The position numbers were made by a program, and so were the translations under genes. The notes below the pieces were generated by a model that was not told the DNA's origin, did no database searches, and worked only from the letters and a program-made list of their open reading frames with translations. 64,000 bases of DNA from Pogostemon cablin (taxonomy: Eukaryota; Streptophyta; Magnoliopsida; Lamiales; Lamiaceae), in the NCBI GenBank assembly GCA_023678885.1, contig JAHCLQ010000841.1, forward strand, positions 1 through 64,000. The letters run 5' to 3'. Positions 39,683 through 52,784 of the stretch are shown one piece after another. Numbering within the stretch: position 1 is the first letter of the stretch; the number at the start of each line of letters is the position of its first letter.

Positions 39683-41472
39683 ATGAATATTTCCTTTATT
39701 TTAATGCTTATTTTCTCGTTACGATCAACATTTCCTTCGTTTCAATGCATATTTCCTTCATTTTCATGCTCCTTTTCTTGTTACGATCAGCATTTAATTC
39801 GTTTCAATGCAGATATCCTTTGTTTTAATTCTCATTTTCTCGTTACGATCAATATTACCTTCGTTTCGACGCATATTCCCTTCATTTTGATGCTCCTTTT
39901 CTCGTTACAATCAACATTTCTCTCGTTTAATGTAGATTTCCATCATTTTGATGCTCCTTTTTTCAGTAATATCGATATTTCCATCGTTTCAATGAATATT
40001 TCCTTCATTTTAATGCTTATTTTTCGTTACGATCAACAATTTCTGCGTTTCGATGTATATTTCCTTAATTTTGATGCACTTTTTCTCATTTCGATAAGCA
40101 TTTACTTCGTTTTGATGCATATTTACTTCATTTTAATGCTCCTTTCTTGTTACGATCAATATTTCATTCGTTTCGATGCAGATTACCTTCTTTTTTATGC
40201 TCGTTTTCTCATTATGATCAATATTTCTATTGTTTCGATGCATATTTCCTTCATTTTGATGCTTCTTTTCTCATTACCATCAGCATTTCCTTCGTTTCGA
40301 TGAATATTTCCTTCTTTTTTATGCTCTTTTTCTCATTACGATCAACATTTATTTTATTTTGATGCATATTTCCTTCATTTTGATGCTTATTTTCTCGTTA
40401 CGATCAACATTTCCTTCGTTTCGACACATATTCCTTCATTTTGATGCTCATTTTCTCGTTACGATCAATCTTTCATTCGTTTCGATGAACATTTACTTCA
40501 TTTTGATGCTCCTTTTCTTCTTACGATCAATATTTCTAGTTTCGATGCTAATTTCCTTCTTTTTGATGCTCGTTTTCTCGTTACGATCAATATTTCCTTT
40601 GTTTCGATGCATATTTCCTTCATTTTGATTCTTATTTTCTCGTTACGATCAATATTACCTTCGTTTCGATGCATATTTCCTTCATTTTGATGCTCCTTTT
40701 CTCGTTACGATCAATGTTTCCTTCGTTATGATGCATATTTTCTTCAATTTGATGCTCTTTTTATTGTTACGATCAATATTTTATTTCTTTCGATGCAGAT
40801 TTTCATCATTTTGATTTTCCTTTTCTCAGTACGATCAATATTTCCTTCGTTTCGATGAATATTTCCTTCATTTTAATGCTCATTTTCTCGTTACGATCAA
40901 TATTTTCTTCGTTTTGATGAATATTTCCTTCAATTTGATGCACTTTTTCCCGTTACTATCAGCATTTACTTCGTTTTGATGCATGTTTACTTCATTTTGA
41001 TGCTCCTTTTCTTGTTACGGTCAATATTTCATTCATTTCGATGCAGATTTCCTTCTTTTGGATGCTCGTTTTCTCATTACTATCAATGTTTCCTTCGTTT
41101 CGATGCATATTTTCATCATTTTGATGCTCCTTTTCTCATTACTATCAACATTTTCTTCATTTCGATGCATATTTACTTCATTTTAATGCTTATTTTCTCA
41201 TTACGATCAATATTTCCTTTGTTTTGATACATATTTCCTTCATTTTAATTCTTATTTTCTCGTTACGATCAATATTTCATTCGTTCGATGCAGATTTCCT
41301 TCTTTTTTATTCTCGTTTTCTCGTTATTATCAATGTTTCCTTTGTTTCGATGCATGTTTCATTCATTTTGATGCTCCTTTCTCATTACGATCAGCATTTC
41401 CATCGTTTCGATTAATATTTCCTTCATTTTGATGCTACTTTTCTCGTTACGATCAATATTTCCTTCGTTTCG
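39683..41472 (+). repeat. HOR-1 unit 23 (1,790 bp; diverged A-c)
   Basis: Starts GATGAATATT and carries ATCAACAATTTC. It has clearly more private changes than units 1-17, for example CATATTCCCTTC near 39,873, CAGTAATATCG near 39,965, CATTTCGATAAGC near 40,087, CATTACCATCAGC near 40,272, CGTTATGATGCAT near 40,733 and GATTTTCC near 40,814. This is where higher divergence begins. Confidence 0.9.
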
Positions 41473-43262
41473 ATGAATATTTCCTTTATTTTAATGCTCA
41501 TTTTCTCGTTATGATCAACATTTTCTTCGTTTCAATGCATATTTCCTTCATTTTCATGCTCCTTTTCTTGTTACGATCAGCATTTAATTCGTTTCAATGC
41601 AGATATCGTTTGTTTTAATTCTCATTTTCTCGTTACGATCAATATTACCTTCGTTTCGTCGCATATTTCCATCATTTTGATGCTCCTTTTCTCGTTACAA
41701 TCAACATTTCTCTCGTTTAATGCAGATTTCCATCATTTTGATGCTCCTTTTTTCAGTACTATCGATATTTCCATCGTTTCAATGAATATTTCCTTCATTT
41801 TATTGCTTATTTTTCGTTACGATCAACAATTTCTGCGTTTCGATGTATATTTCCTTCATTTTGATGCACTTTTTCTCATTACGATAAGCATTTACTTCGT
41901 TTTGATGCATATTTACTTCATTTTAATGCTCCTTTCTTGTTACGATCAATATTTCATTCGTTTCGATGCAGATTACCTTCTTTTTTATGCTCGTTTTCTC
42001 ATTATGATCAATATTTCTATTGTTTCGATGCATATTTCCTTCATTTTGATGCTTCTTTTCTCATTACGATCAGCATTTCCTTCGTTTCGATGAATATTTC
42101 CTTCTTTATTATGTTCTTTTTCTCATTACGATTAACATTTATTTTATTTTGATGCATATTTCCTTCATTTTGATGCTCATTTTCTCGTTACGATCAACAA
42201 TTCCTTCGTTTAGACACATATTCCTTCATTTTGATGCTCATTTTCTCGTTACGATCAATCTTTCCTTCGTTTCGATGCATATTTACTTCATTTTGATGCT
42301 CCTTTTCTTCTTACGATCAATATTTCTAGTTTCGATGCTGATTTCTTTCTTTTTGATGCTCGTTTTCTCGTTACGATCAATATTTCCTTTGTTTCGATGC
42401 ATATTTCCTTCATTTTGATTCTTATTTTCTCGTTACGATCAATATTACCTTCGTTTCGATGCATATTTCCTTCATTTTGATGCTCCTTTTCTCGTTATGA
42501 TCAATGTTTCCTTCGTTTCGATGCATATTTTCTTCAATTTGATGCTCTTTTTATTGTTACGATAAATATTTTATTTCTTTCGATGCAGATTTTCATCATT
42601 TTGATGCTCCTTTTCTCAGTACGATCAATATTTCCTTCGTTTCGATGAATATTTCCTTCATTTTAATGCTCATTTTCTCGTTACGATCAATATTTTCTTC
42701 GTTTTGATGAATATTTCCTTCAATTTGATGCACTTTTTCCCGTTACTATCAGCATTTACTTCGTTTTGATACATGTTTACTTCATTTTGATGCTCCTTTT
42801 CTTGTTACAATCAATATTTCATTCATTTCGATGCAGATTTCCTTCTTTTGGATGCTCGTTTTCTCATTACTATCAATGTTTCCTTCGTTTCGATGCATAT
42901 TTTCATCATTTTGATGCTCCTTTTCTCATTACTATCAACATTTCCTTCATTTCGATGCATATTTCCTTCATTTTAATGCTTATTTTCTCGTTATGATCAA
43001 TATTTCCTTTGTTTTGATACATATTTCCTTCATTTTAATTCTTATTTTCTCGTTACGATCAACATTTCATTCGTTCGATGCAGATTTCCTTCTTTTTGAT
43101 TCTCGTTTTCTCGTTATTATCAATGTTTCCTTTGTTTCGATGCATGTTTCCTTCATTTTGATGCTCCTTTCTCATTACGATCAGCATTTCCATCGTTTCG
43201 ATTAATATTTCCTTCATTTTGATGCTACTTTTCTCGTTACGATCAATATTTCCTTCGTTTCG
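41473..43262 (+). repeat. HOR-1 unit 24 (1,790 bp; diverged)
   Basis: The 5' part has private changes (GTTATGATCAACATTTTC near 41,509, AGATATCGTTTG near 41,602, CGTTTCGTCGCAT near 41,654). From TTTTATTGCTTATT near 41,800 through GATACATGTTTAC near 42,769 it shares variants with unit 25. Confidence 0.9.
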
Positions 43263-45052
43263 ATGAATATTTCCTTTATTTTAATGCTCATTTTCTCGTT
43301 ACGATCAACATTTCCTTCGTTTCAATGCATATTTCCTTCATTTTCATGCTCCTTTTCTTGTTACGATCAGCATTTAATTCGTTTCAATGCAGATATCCTT
43401 TGTTTTAATTCTCATTTTCTCGTTACGATCAATTTTACCTTCGTTTCGATGCATATTTTCTTCATTTTGATGCTCCTTTTCTCGTTACAATCAACATTTC
43501 TCTCGTTTAATGTAGATTTCCATCATTTTGATGCTCCTTTTTTCAGTACTATCGATATTTCCATCGTTTCAATGAATATTTCCTTCATTTTATTGCTTAT
43601 TTTTCGTTACGATCAACAATTTCTGCGTTTCGATGTATATTTCCTTCATTTTGATGCACTTTTTCTCCTTACGATAAGCATTTACTTCGTTTTGATGCAT
43701 ATTTACTTCATTTTAATGCTCCTTTCTTGTTACGATCAATATTTCATTCGTTTCGATGCAGATTACCTTCTTTTTTATGCTCGTTTTCTCATTATGATCA
43801 ATATTTCTATTGTTTCGATGCATATTTCCTTCATTTTGATGCTTCTTTTCTCATTACGATCAGCATTTCCTTCGTTTCGATGAATATTTCCTTCTTTATT
43901 ATGTTCTTTTTCTCATTACGATTAACATTTATTTTATTTTGATGCATATTTCCTTCATTTTGATGCTCATTTTCTCGTTACGATCAACAATTCCTTCGTT
44001 TAGACACATATTCCTTCATTTTGATGCTCATTTTCTCGTTACGATCAATCTTTCCTTCGTTTCGATGCATATTTACTTCATTTTGATGCTCCTTTTCTTC
44101 TTACGATCAATATTTCTAGTTTCGATGCTGATTTCTTTCTTTTTGATGCTCGTTTTCTCGTTACGATCAATATTTCCTTTGTTTCGATGCATATTTCCTT
44201 CATTTTGATTCTTATTTTCTCGTTACGATCAATATTACCTTCGTTTCGATGCATATTTCCTTCATTTTGATGCTCCTTTTCTCGTTACGATCAATGTTTC
44301 CTTCGTTTCGATGCATATTTTCTTCAATTTGATGCTCTTTTTATTGTTACGATTAATATTTTATTTCTTTCGATGCAGATTTTCATCATTTTGATGCTCC
44401 TTTTCTCAGTACGATCAATATTTTCTTCGTTTCGATGAATATTTCCTTCATTTTAATGCTCATTTTCTCGTTACGATCAATATTTTCTTCGTTTTGATGA
44501 ATATTTCCTTCAATTTGATGCACTTTTTCCCGTTACTATCAGCATTTACTTCGTTTTGATACATGTTTACTTCATTTTGATGCTCCTTTTCTTGTTACAA
44601 TCAATATTTCATTCATTTCGATGCAGATTTCCTTCTTTTGGATGCTCGTTTTCTCATTACTATCAATGTTTCCTTCGTTTCGATGCATATTTTCATCATT
44701 TTGATGCTCCTTTTCTCATTACTATCAACATTTCCTTCATTTCGATGCATATTTCCTTCATTTTAATGCTTATTTTCTCGTTACGATCAATATTTCCTTT
44801 GTTTTGATACATATTTCCTTCATTTTAATTCTTATTTTCTCGTTACGATCAACATTTCATTCGTTCGATGCAGATTTCCTTCTTTTTGATTCTCGTTTTC
44901 TCGTTATTATCAATGTTTCCTTTGTTTCGATGCATGTTTCCTTCATTTTGATGCTCCTTTCTCATTACGATCAGCATTTCCATCGTTTCGATTAATATTT
45001 CCTTCATTTTGATGCTACTTTTCTCGTTACGATCAATATTTCCTTCGTTTCG
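43263..45052 (+). repeat. HOR-1 unit 25 (1,790 bp; chimeric)
   Basis: Its 5' part shares ATCAATTTTACC and GATGCATATTTTC (near 43,430-43,460) with unit 26. From TTTTATTGCTTATT near 43,590 it shares CTTTATTATGTTC, GATTAACATTT, ATCAACAATTCC and GATACATGTTTAC with unit 24. Confidence 0.9.
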
Positions 45053-46842
45053 ATGAATATTTCCTTTATTTTAATGCTCATTTTCTCGTTACGATCAACA
45101 TTTCCTTCGTTTCAATGCATATTTCCTTCATTTTCATGCTCCTTTTCTTGTTACGATCAGCATTTAATTCGTTTCAATGCAGATATCCTTTGTTTTAATT
45201 CTCATTTTCTCGTTACGATCAATTTTACCTTCGTTTCGATGCATATTTTCTTCATTTTGATGCTCCTTTTCTCGTTACAATCAACATTTCTCTCGTTTAA
45301 TGTAGATTTCCATCATTTTGATGCTCCTTTTTTCAGTACTATCGATATTTCCATCGTTTCAATGAATATTTCCTTCATTTTAATGCTTATTTTTCGTTAC
45401 GATCAACAATTTCTGCGTTTCGATGTATATTTCCTTCATTTTGATGCACTTTTTCTCATTACGATAAGCATTTACTTCGTTTTGATGCATATTTACTTCA
45501 TTTTAATGCTCCTTTCTTGTTACGATCAATATTTCATTCGTTTCGATGCAGATTACCTTCTTTTTTATGCTCGTTTTCTCATTATGATCAATATTTCTAT
45601 TGTTTCGATGCATATTTCCTTCATTTTGATGCTTCTTTTCTCATTACGATCAGCATTTCCTTCGTTTCGATGAATATTTCCTTCTTTTTTATGTTCTTTT
45701 TCTCATTACGATCAACATTTATTTTATTTTGATGCATATTTCCTTCATTTTGATGCTCATTTTCTCGTTACGATCAACATTTCCTTCGTTTAGACACATA
45801 TTCCTTCATTTTGATGCTCATTTTGTCGTTACGATCAATCTTTCCTTCGTTTCGATGCATATTTACTTCATTTTGATGCTCCTTTTCTTCTTACGATCAA
45901 TATTTCTAGTTTCGATGCTGATTTCCTTCTTTTTGATGCTCGTTTTCTCGTTACGATCAATATTTCCTTTGTTTCGATGCATATTTCCTTCATTTTGATT
46001 CTTATTTTCTCGTTACGATCAATATTACCTTCGTTTCGATGCATATTTCCTTCATTTTGATGCTCCTTTTCTCGTTACGATCAATGTTTCCTTCGTTTCG
46101 ATGCATATTTTCATCAATTTGATGCTCTTTTTATTATTACGATCAATATTTTATTTCTTTCGATGCAGATTTTCATCATTTTGATGCTCCTTTTCTCAGT
46201 ACGATCAATATTTCCTTCGTTTCGATGAATATTTCCTTCATTTTAATGCTCATTTTCTCGTTACGATCAATATTTTCTTCGTTTTGATGAATATTTCCTT
46301 CAATTTGATGCACTTTTTCCCGTTACTATCAGCATTTACTTCGTTTTGATGCATGTTTACTTCATTTTGATGCTCCTTTTCTTGTTACGATCAATATTTC
46401 ATTCATTTCGATGCAGATTTCCTTCTTTTGGATGCTCGTTTTCTCATTACTATCAATGTTTCCTTCGTTTCGATGCATATTTTCATCATTTTGATGCTCC
46501 TTTTCTCATTACTATCAACATTTCCTTCATTTCGATGCATATTTCCTTCATTTTAATGCTTATTTTCTCGTTACGATAAATATTTCCTTTGTTTTGATAC
46601 ATATTTCCTTCATTTTAATTCTTATTTTCTCATTACGATCAACATTTCATTCGTTCGATGCAGATTTCCTTCTTTTTGATTCTCGTTTTCTCGTTATTAT
46701 CAATGTTTCCTTTGTTTCGATGCATGTTTCCTTCAATTTGATGCTCCTTTCTCATTACGATCAGCATTTCCATCGTTTTGATTAATATTTCCTTCATTTT
46801 GATGCTACTTTTCTCGTTACGATCAATATTTCCTTCGTTTCG
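45053..46842 (+). repeat. HOR-1 unit 26 (1,790 bp; last complete unit)
   Basis: Shares ATCAATTTTACC near 45,222 with unit 25 but keeps TTTTAATGCTTATT near 45,380. Private changes include CATTTTGTCGTTACG near 45,822, TTATTATTACG near 46,133 and GATAAATATTTCC near 46,577. Confidence 0.9.
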
Positions 46843-47550
46843 ATGAATATTTCCTTTATTTTAATGCTCATTTTCTCATTACGATCAATATTTCCTTCGT
46901 TTCAATGCATATTTCCTTCATTTTCATGCTCCTTTTCTTATTACGATCAGCATTTAATTCGTTTCAATGCAGATATCCTTTGTTTTAATTCTCATTTTCT
47001 CGTTACGATCAATATTACCTTCGTTTCGACGCATATTTCCTTCATTTTGATGCTCCTTTTCTCGTTACAATCAACATTTCTCTCGTTTAATGTAGATTTC
47101 CATCATTTTGATGCTCCTTTTTTCAGTACTATCGATATTTCCATCGTTTCAATGAATATTTCCTTCATTTTAATGCTTATTTTTCGTTACGATCAACAAT
47201 TTCTGCGTTTCGATGTATATTTCCTTCATTTTGATGTACTTTTTCTCATTACGATAAGCATTTATTTCGTTTTGATGCATATTTACATCATTTTAATGCT
47301 CCTTTCTTGTTACGATCAATATTTCATTTGTTTCGATGCAGATTACCTTCTTTTTTATGCTCGTTTTCTCATTATGATCAATATTTCTATTGTTTCGATA
47401 CATATTTTCTTCATTTTGATGCTTCTTTTCTCATTACGATCAGCATTTCCTTCGTTTCGATGAATATTTCCTTCTTTTTTATGCTCTTTTTCTCATTACG
47501 ATCAACATTTATTTTATTTTGATGCATATTTCCTTCATTTTGATGCTCAT
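46843..47550 (+). repeat. HOR-1 unit 27, truncated after ~708 bp
   Basis: Follows the unit order from the start through the eleventh monomer (ATTTATTTTATTTTGATGCAT near 47,509, then TTCATTTTGATGCTCAT), then stops. The next bases belong to a different HOR. Several private changes (GATGTACTTTTTC near 47,233, TTTACATCATTTT near 47,282, CGATACATATTTTC near 47,396) fit an array edge. Confidence 0.9.
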
Positions 47551-47552
47551 TT
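47548..47552. other. Junction between HOR-1 and the domain-2 satellite
   Basis: Left of here the sequence is unit 27 of the 1,790-bp HOR (…TTTTGATGCTCAT). To the right, TTCATTCGTTTCGATGCAG continues in register with domain 2: 47,555 onward matches about 52,199 onward at offset 4,644. Between TGCTCAT and TTCATTCG the ~20 bases of S3 expected in a complete monomer are missing, so this monomer is only ~42 bp. Both parents could supply CATTT, a 5-bp microhomology at the joint. Confidence 0.85.
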
Positions 47553-48140
47553 CATTCGTTTCGATGCAGATTTCTTTCTTTTTGATGCTCATTTTCTCGT
47601 TATGATCAATATATCCTTTGTTTCGATGAATATTTCCTTAATTTTAATGCTTATTTTCTCGTTACGATCAATATTTCCTTCGTTTCGATGCATATTTCCT
47701 TTATTTTGATGCTACTTTTCATGTTATGATCAATATTTCATTAGTTTCAATGCAGATTTCTTTCTTTTTGATACTCATTTTCTCGTTATGATCAATATTT
47801 TTTTGTTTCGATTCATATTTTCATCGTTTTGATGCTCCTTTTCTCATTACGATCAGTATTTCCTTCGTTTCGATGAATATTTCCTATATTTTGATGCTCC
47901 TTTTCTCATTACGATCAATATTTCCTTCATTTCGATGCATATTTCCTTCATTTTGATGCTCCTTTTCTCGTTATGATCAACATTTCCTTCGTTTCGATGC
48001 ATATTTCCTTTATTTTGATGCTCATATTCTCGTTACAATCAATATTTCCTTCGTTTTGATGCATATTTACTTCATTTTGATGCTCATTTTCTTGTTACGA
48101 TCAACATTTCATCCGTTCCGATGCAGATTTCCTTCTTTCT
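47551..48140 (+). repeat. Domain-2 partial Y unit next to the junction
   Basis: Matches 52,195-52,784 at offset 4,644, including ATCAATATATCCTTTG, TTTCATTAGTTTCAATGCAG and TTTTGATACTCATTTTC. It is the right end of a Y unit whose left part was lost at the junction. Confidence 0.82.
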
Positions 48141-50366
48141 GAAGCTCGTTTTCTCGTTACGATCAATATTACCTTCGTTTCGATGCATATTTCCTTCATT
48201 TTGATGCTCCTTTTCTCGTTACGATCAATATTTCCTTTGTTTTGATGCATATTTCCCTCATTTTGATGCTCATTTTCTCGTTACGATCAATATTCCCTTC
48301 GTTTCGATGATTATTTCCTTCATTTTGAGCACTTTTTCTACTTACGATCAACATTTCCTTCATTCGATGCATATTTACTTTATTTTGATGCTCATTTTCT
48401 TGTTACGATCAACATTTCATTCATTTCGATGCAGATTTCCTTCTTTTTGAGGCTCGTTTTTTCATTATTATCAATGTTTCCTTTGTTTTGATGCATATTT
48501 TCATTCATTTTGATGCTCCTTTTCTTATTACGATCAACATTTCCTTCATTTTGATGCATATTTACTTCATTTTAATGCTCATTTTCTCATTATGATCAAT
48601 ATTTCCTTCGTTTTGATACATATTTACTTAATTTTGATGCTCCTTTTCTTGTTTCGATCAACATTTCATTCGTTTCGATGCAGATTTCCCTCTTTTTTAT
48701 GCTCATTTTCTCGTTATGGTCAATGTTTCATTTGTTTCGATGCATATTTCCTTCTTTTTGATGCTCATATTGTTACGATCAATATTTCCTTCATTTTGAT
48801 ACATATTTACTTCATTTTGATGCTCCTTTTCTTGTTACGATCAACATTTCATTCATTTCGATGCAGATTTTCTTCTTTTTGATGCTCGTTTTATCGTTAC
48901 GATCAATATTTCCTGTTTCGATGCAAATTTCCGTCATTTTGAATCTTATTTTCTCGTTACGATCAATATTACCTTCGTTTCGATGCATATTTCCTTTATT
49001 TTGATGCTCCTTTTCTCGTTACGATCAATTTATTCTTTGTTTTGATGCATATTTCCCTCATTTTGATGCTCATTTTCTCGTTACGATCAATATTTCCTTC
49101 GTTTCGATGCATATTTCCTTCATTTTGATGCACTTTTTCTAGTTACAATCAACATTTCTTTCATTTCGATGCATATTTACTTCATTTTGATGCTCATTTT
49201 CTTGTTATAATCAATATTTCATTCGTTTCGATGCAGATTTCATTCTTTTTGAGGCTCGTTTTCTCTTTATTATCAATGTTTCCTTTGTTTCGATGCATAT
49301 TTTCATTCATTTTGATGCTCCTTTTCTCATTACGATCAATATTTCCTTCGTTTTGATGCATATTTCCTTCATTTTAATGCTCATTTTCTCATTACGATAA
49401 ATATTTCCTTCGTTTTGATGCATATTTCCTTAATTTTGATGCTCCTTTTCTTGTTTCGATCAACATTTCATTCGTTTCGATGCAGATTTCCCTCTTTTTG
49501 ATGCTCATTTTATCGTTATGATCAATGTTTCCTTTGTTTCGATGCATATTTCCTTCTTTTTGATGCTTATATTCTCGTTACGATCAATATTTCCTTCGTT
49601 TCGATGCAATTTACTTTATTTTGATGCTCCTTTTCTTGTTACGATCAATATTTCATTCGTTTTGATGCAAATTTTCTTCTTTTTGATGCTCGTTTTCTCA
49701 TTACGATCAATATTTTCTTGGTTTCGATGCATATTTCCTTCGTTTTGATTCTTATTTTCTCGTTACGATCAATATTACATTAGTTTTGATGCATATTTCC
49801 TTCATTTTGATGCTTCTTTTCTCGTTACGATCAACATTTCATTCGTTTCGATGCTGATTTCCCTCTTTTTGATGCTCATTTTCTCGTTATGATCAATGTT
49901 TCCTTCGTTTCGATGCATATTTCCTTTATTTTGATGCTACTTTTCTTGTTATGATCAATATTTCATTAGTTTCAATGCAGATTTCTTTCTTTTTGATACT
50001 CATTTTCTCGTTATGATCAATATTTCCTTTATTTCGATTCATATTTTCATCGTTTTGATGCTCCTTTTCTCATTACGATCAACATTTCCTTCGTTTCGAT
50101 GAATATTTCCTATATTTTGATGCTCCTTTTCTCATTACGATCAATATTTCCTTCATTTCGATGCATATTTCCTTCATTTTGATGCTCCTTTTCTCGTTAT
50201 GATCAACATTTCCTTCGTTTCGATGCATATTTCCTTTATTTTGATGCTCATATTCTCGTTACAATCAATATTTCCTTCGTTTTGATGCATATTTACTTCA
50301 TTTTGATGCTCCTTTTCTTGTTACGATCAACATTTCATTCGTTCCGATGCAGATTTCCTTCTTTCT
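48141..50366 (+). repeat. Domain-2 X unit 1 (2,226 bp, ~36 monomers)
   Basis: Bounded by the GAAGCTCG marker. Contains TTTTGAGCACTTTTTC near 48,324 (a short monomer), CTCATATTGTTACG near 48,767, ATTTCCTGTTTCGATGCAA near 48,910 and TTTTCTTGGTTTCG near 49,706. It has the same length and order of landmarks as X units 2 and 3 but more differences from them than they have from each other. Confidence 0.84.
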
Positions 50367-52784
50367 GAAGCTCGTTTTCTCGTTGCGATCAATATTACCT
50401 TCGTTTCGATGCATATTTCCTTCATTTTGATGCTCCTTTTCTCGTTACGATCAATATTTCCTTTGTTTTGATGCATATTTCCCTCTTTTTGATGCTCATT
50501 TTCTCGTTACGATCAATATTTCCTTCGTTTCAATGCATATTTCCTTCATTTTGATGCACTTTTTCTAGTTACGATCAACATTTCCTTCATTCGATGCATA
50601 TTTACTTCGTTTTGATGATCATTTTCTTGTTACGATCAACATTTCATTCATTTCGATGCAGATTTTCTTCTTTTTGAGGCTCGTTTTTTCATTATTATCA
50701 ATATTTCCTTTGTTTTGATGCATATTTTCATTCATTTTGATGCTCCTTTTCTCATTACGATCAACATTTCCTTCATTTTGATGCATATTTACTTCATTTT
50801 AATGCTCATTTTCTCATTATGATCAATATTTCCTTCGTTTTGATACATATTTCCTTAATTTTGATGCTCCTTTTCTTGTTTCGATCAACATTTCATTCGT
50901 TTCGATGCAGATTTCCCTCTTTTTGATGCTAATTTTCTCGTTATGATCAATGTTTCCTTTGTTTCGATGCATATTTCCTTCTTTTTGATGCTCATATTCT
51001 CGTTACGATCAATATTTCCTTCGTTTCGATGAATATTTACTTCATTTTGATGCTCCTTTTCTTGTTACGATCAATATTTTATTCGTTTTGATGCAAATTT
51101 TCTTCTTTTTGATGCTCGTTTTCTCATTACGATCAATATTTTCTTGGCTTTGATGCATATTTCCTTCGTTTTGATTCTCATATTCTCATTACGATCAATA
51201 TTACCTTAGTTTTGATGCATATTTCCTTTATTTTGATGCTTCTTTTCTCGTTACGATCAACATTTCATTCGTTTCGATGCAGATTTCTCTCTTTTTTATG
51301 CTCATTTTCTCGTTATGATCAATGTTTCCTTTGTTTCGATGCATATTTCCTTCTTTTTGATGCTCATATTCTTGTTACGATAAATATTTCCTTCATTTTG
51401 ATGCATATTTACTTCATTTTGATGCTCCTATTCTTGTTACGATCAACATTTCATTTGTTTTGATGCATATTACCTTCATTTTGATGCACTTTTTCTAGTT
51501 ACGATCAGCATTTCCTTCATTTCGATGCATATGTACTTCATTTTGATGCCCATTTTCTTGTTATGATCAATATTTCATTCGTTTAGATGCAGATTTCCTT
51601 CTTTTTGAGGCTCGTTTTCTCTTTATTATCAATGTTTCCTTTGTTTCGATGCATATTTTCATTCATTTTGATGCTCCTTTTCTCATTACGATCAACATTT
51701 CCTTCGTTTTGATGCATATTTCCTTCATTTTAATGCTCATTTTCTCATTACGATAAATATATCCTTCGTTTTGATGCATATTTCCTTAATTTTGATGCTC
51801 CTTTTCTTGTTTCGATCAACATTTCATTCATTTCGATGTAGATTTCCCTCTTTTTGATGCTCATTTTCTCGTTATGATCAATGTTTCCTTTGTTTCGATG
51901 CATATTTCCTTCTTTTTGATGCTCATATTCTCATTACGATCAATATTTCCTTCGTTTCGATGCAATTTACTTTATTTTGATGCTCATTTTCTTGTTACGA
52001 TCAATATTTCATTCGTTTTGATGCAAATTTTCTTCTTTTTGATGCTCGTTTTCTCATTACGATCAATATTTTGTTGGTTTCGATGCATATTTCCTTCGTT
52101 TTGATTCTCATTTTCTCTTTACGATCAATATTACCTTAGTTTCGATGCATATTTCCTTCATTTTGATGCTCCTTTTCTCGTTACCATCAACATTTCATTC
52201 GTTTCGATGCAGATTTCCTTCTTTTTGATGCTCGTTTTCTCGTTATGATCAATATATCCTTTGTTTAGATGAATATTTCCTTAATTTTAATGCTTATTTT
52301 CTCGTTACGATCAATATTTCCTTCGTTTCGATGTTTATTTCCTTTATTTTGATGCTACTTTTCTTGTTATGATCAATATTTCATTAGTTTCAATGCAGAT
52401 TTCTTTCTTTTTGATACTCATTTTCTTGTTATGATCAATATTTTCATTGTTTCGATTCATATTTTCATTGTTTTGATGCTCCCTTTCTCATTACGATCAG
52501 CATTTCCTTCGTTTTGATGAATATTTCCTATATTTTGATGATTCTTTTCTCATTACGATCAATATTTCCTTCATTTCGATGCATATTTCCTTCATTTTGA
52601 TGCTCCTTGTCTCGTTATGATCAACATTTCCTTCGTTTCGATGCATATTTCCTTTATTTTGATGCTTATATTCTCGTTACAATCAATATTTCCTTCGTTT
52701 TGATGCATATTTACTTCATTTTGATGCTCTTTTTCTTGTTACGATCAACATTTCATTCGTTCCGATGCAGATTTCCTTCTTTCT
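50367..52784 (+). repeat. Domain-2 Y unit 1 (2,418 bp, ~39 monomers)
   Basis: Contains a stretch with TTTTCTTGGCTTTGATGC near 51,137 followed by ATTACCTTAGTTTTG, then TTTTGTTGGTTTCG near 52,069. From 51,330 onward it is the left end of the 4,703-bp duplicated block. Compared with Y unit 2, its first ~980 bp contain a different set of monomers. Confidence 0.84.

Larger units (their letters stand above)
1..47550 (+). repeat. Domain 1: 1,790-bp higher-order repeat (29 monomers per unit)
   Basis: Distinctive monomers recur at a fixed 1,790-bp offset, for example the start GATGAATATTTCCTTTATTT at 311, 2101, 5680, 7470, 9260 and so on. In the unit 311-2100 I count 29 anchors: at 62 bp each that is 1,798, minus eight single-base losses, giving 1,790. 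Landmarks inside each unit include TTTCTCTCGTTTAATGTAGA (~545 in unit 1), CAGTACTATCGATATTTCC (~593), GACACATATTCC (~1050), TTTCTAGTTTCGATGCTGA (~1160) and CATTCGTTCGATGCAG (~1900). There are 26 full units, one partial on the left and one truncated on the right. Confidence 0.96.
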
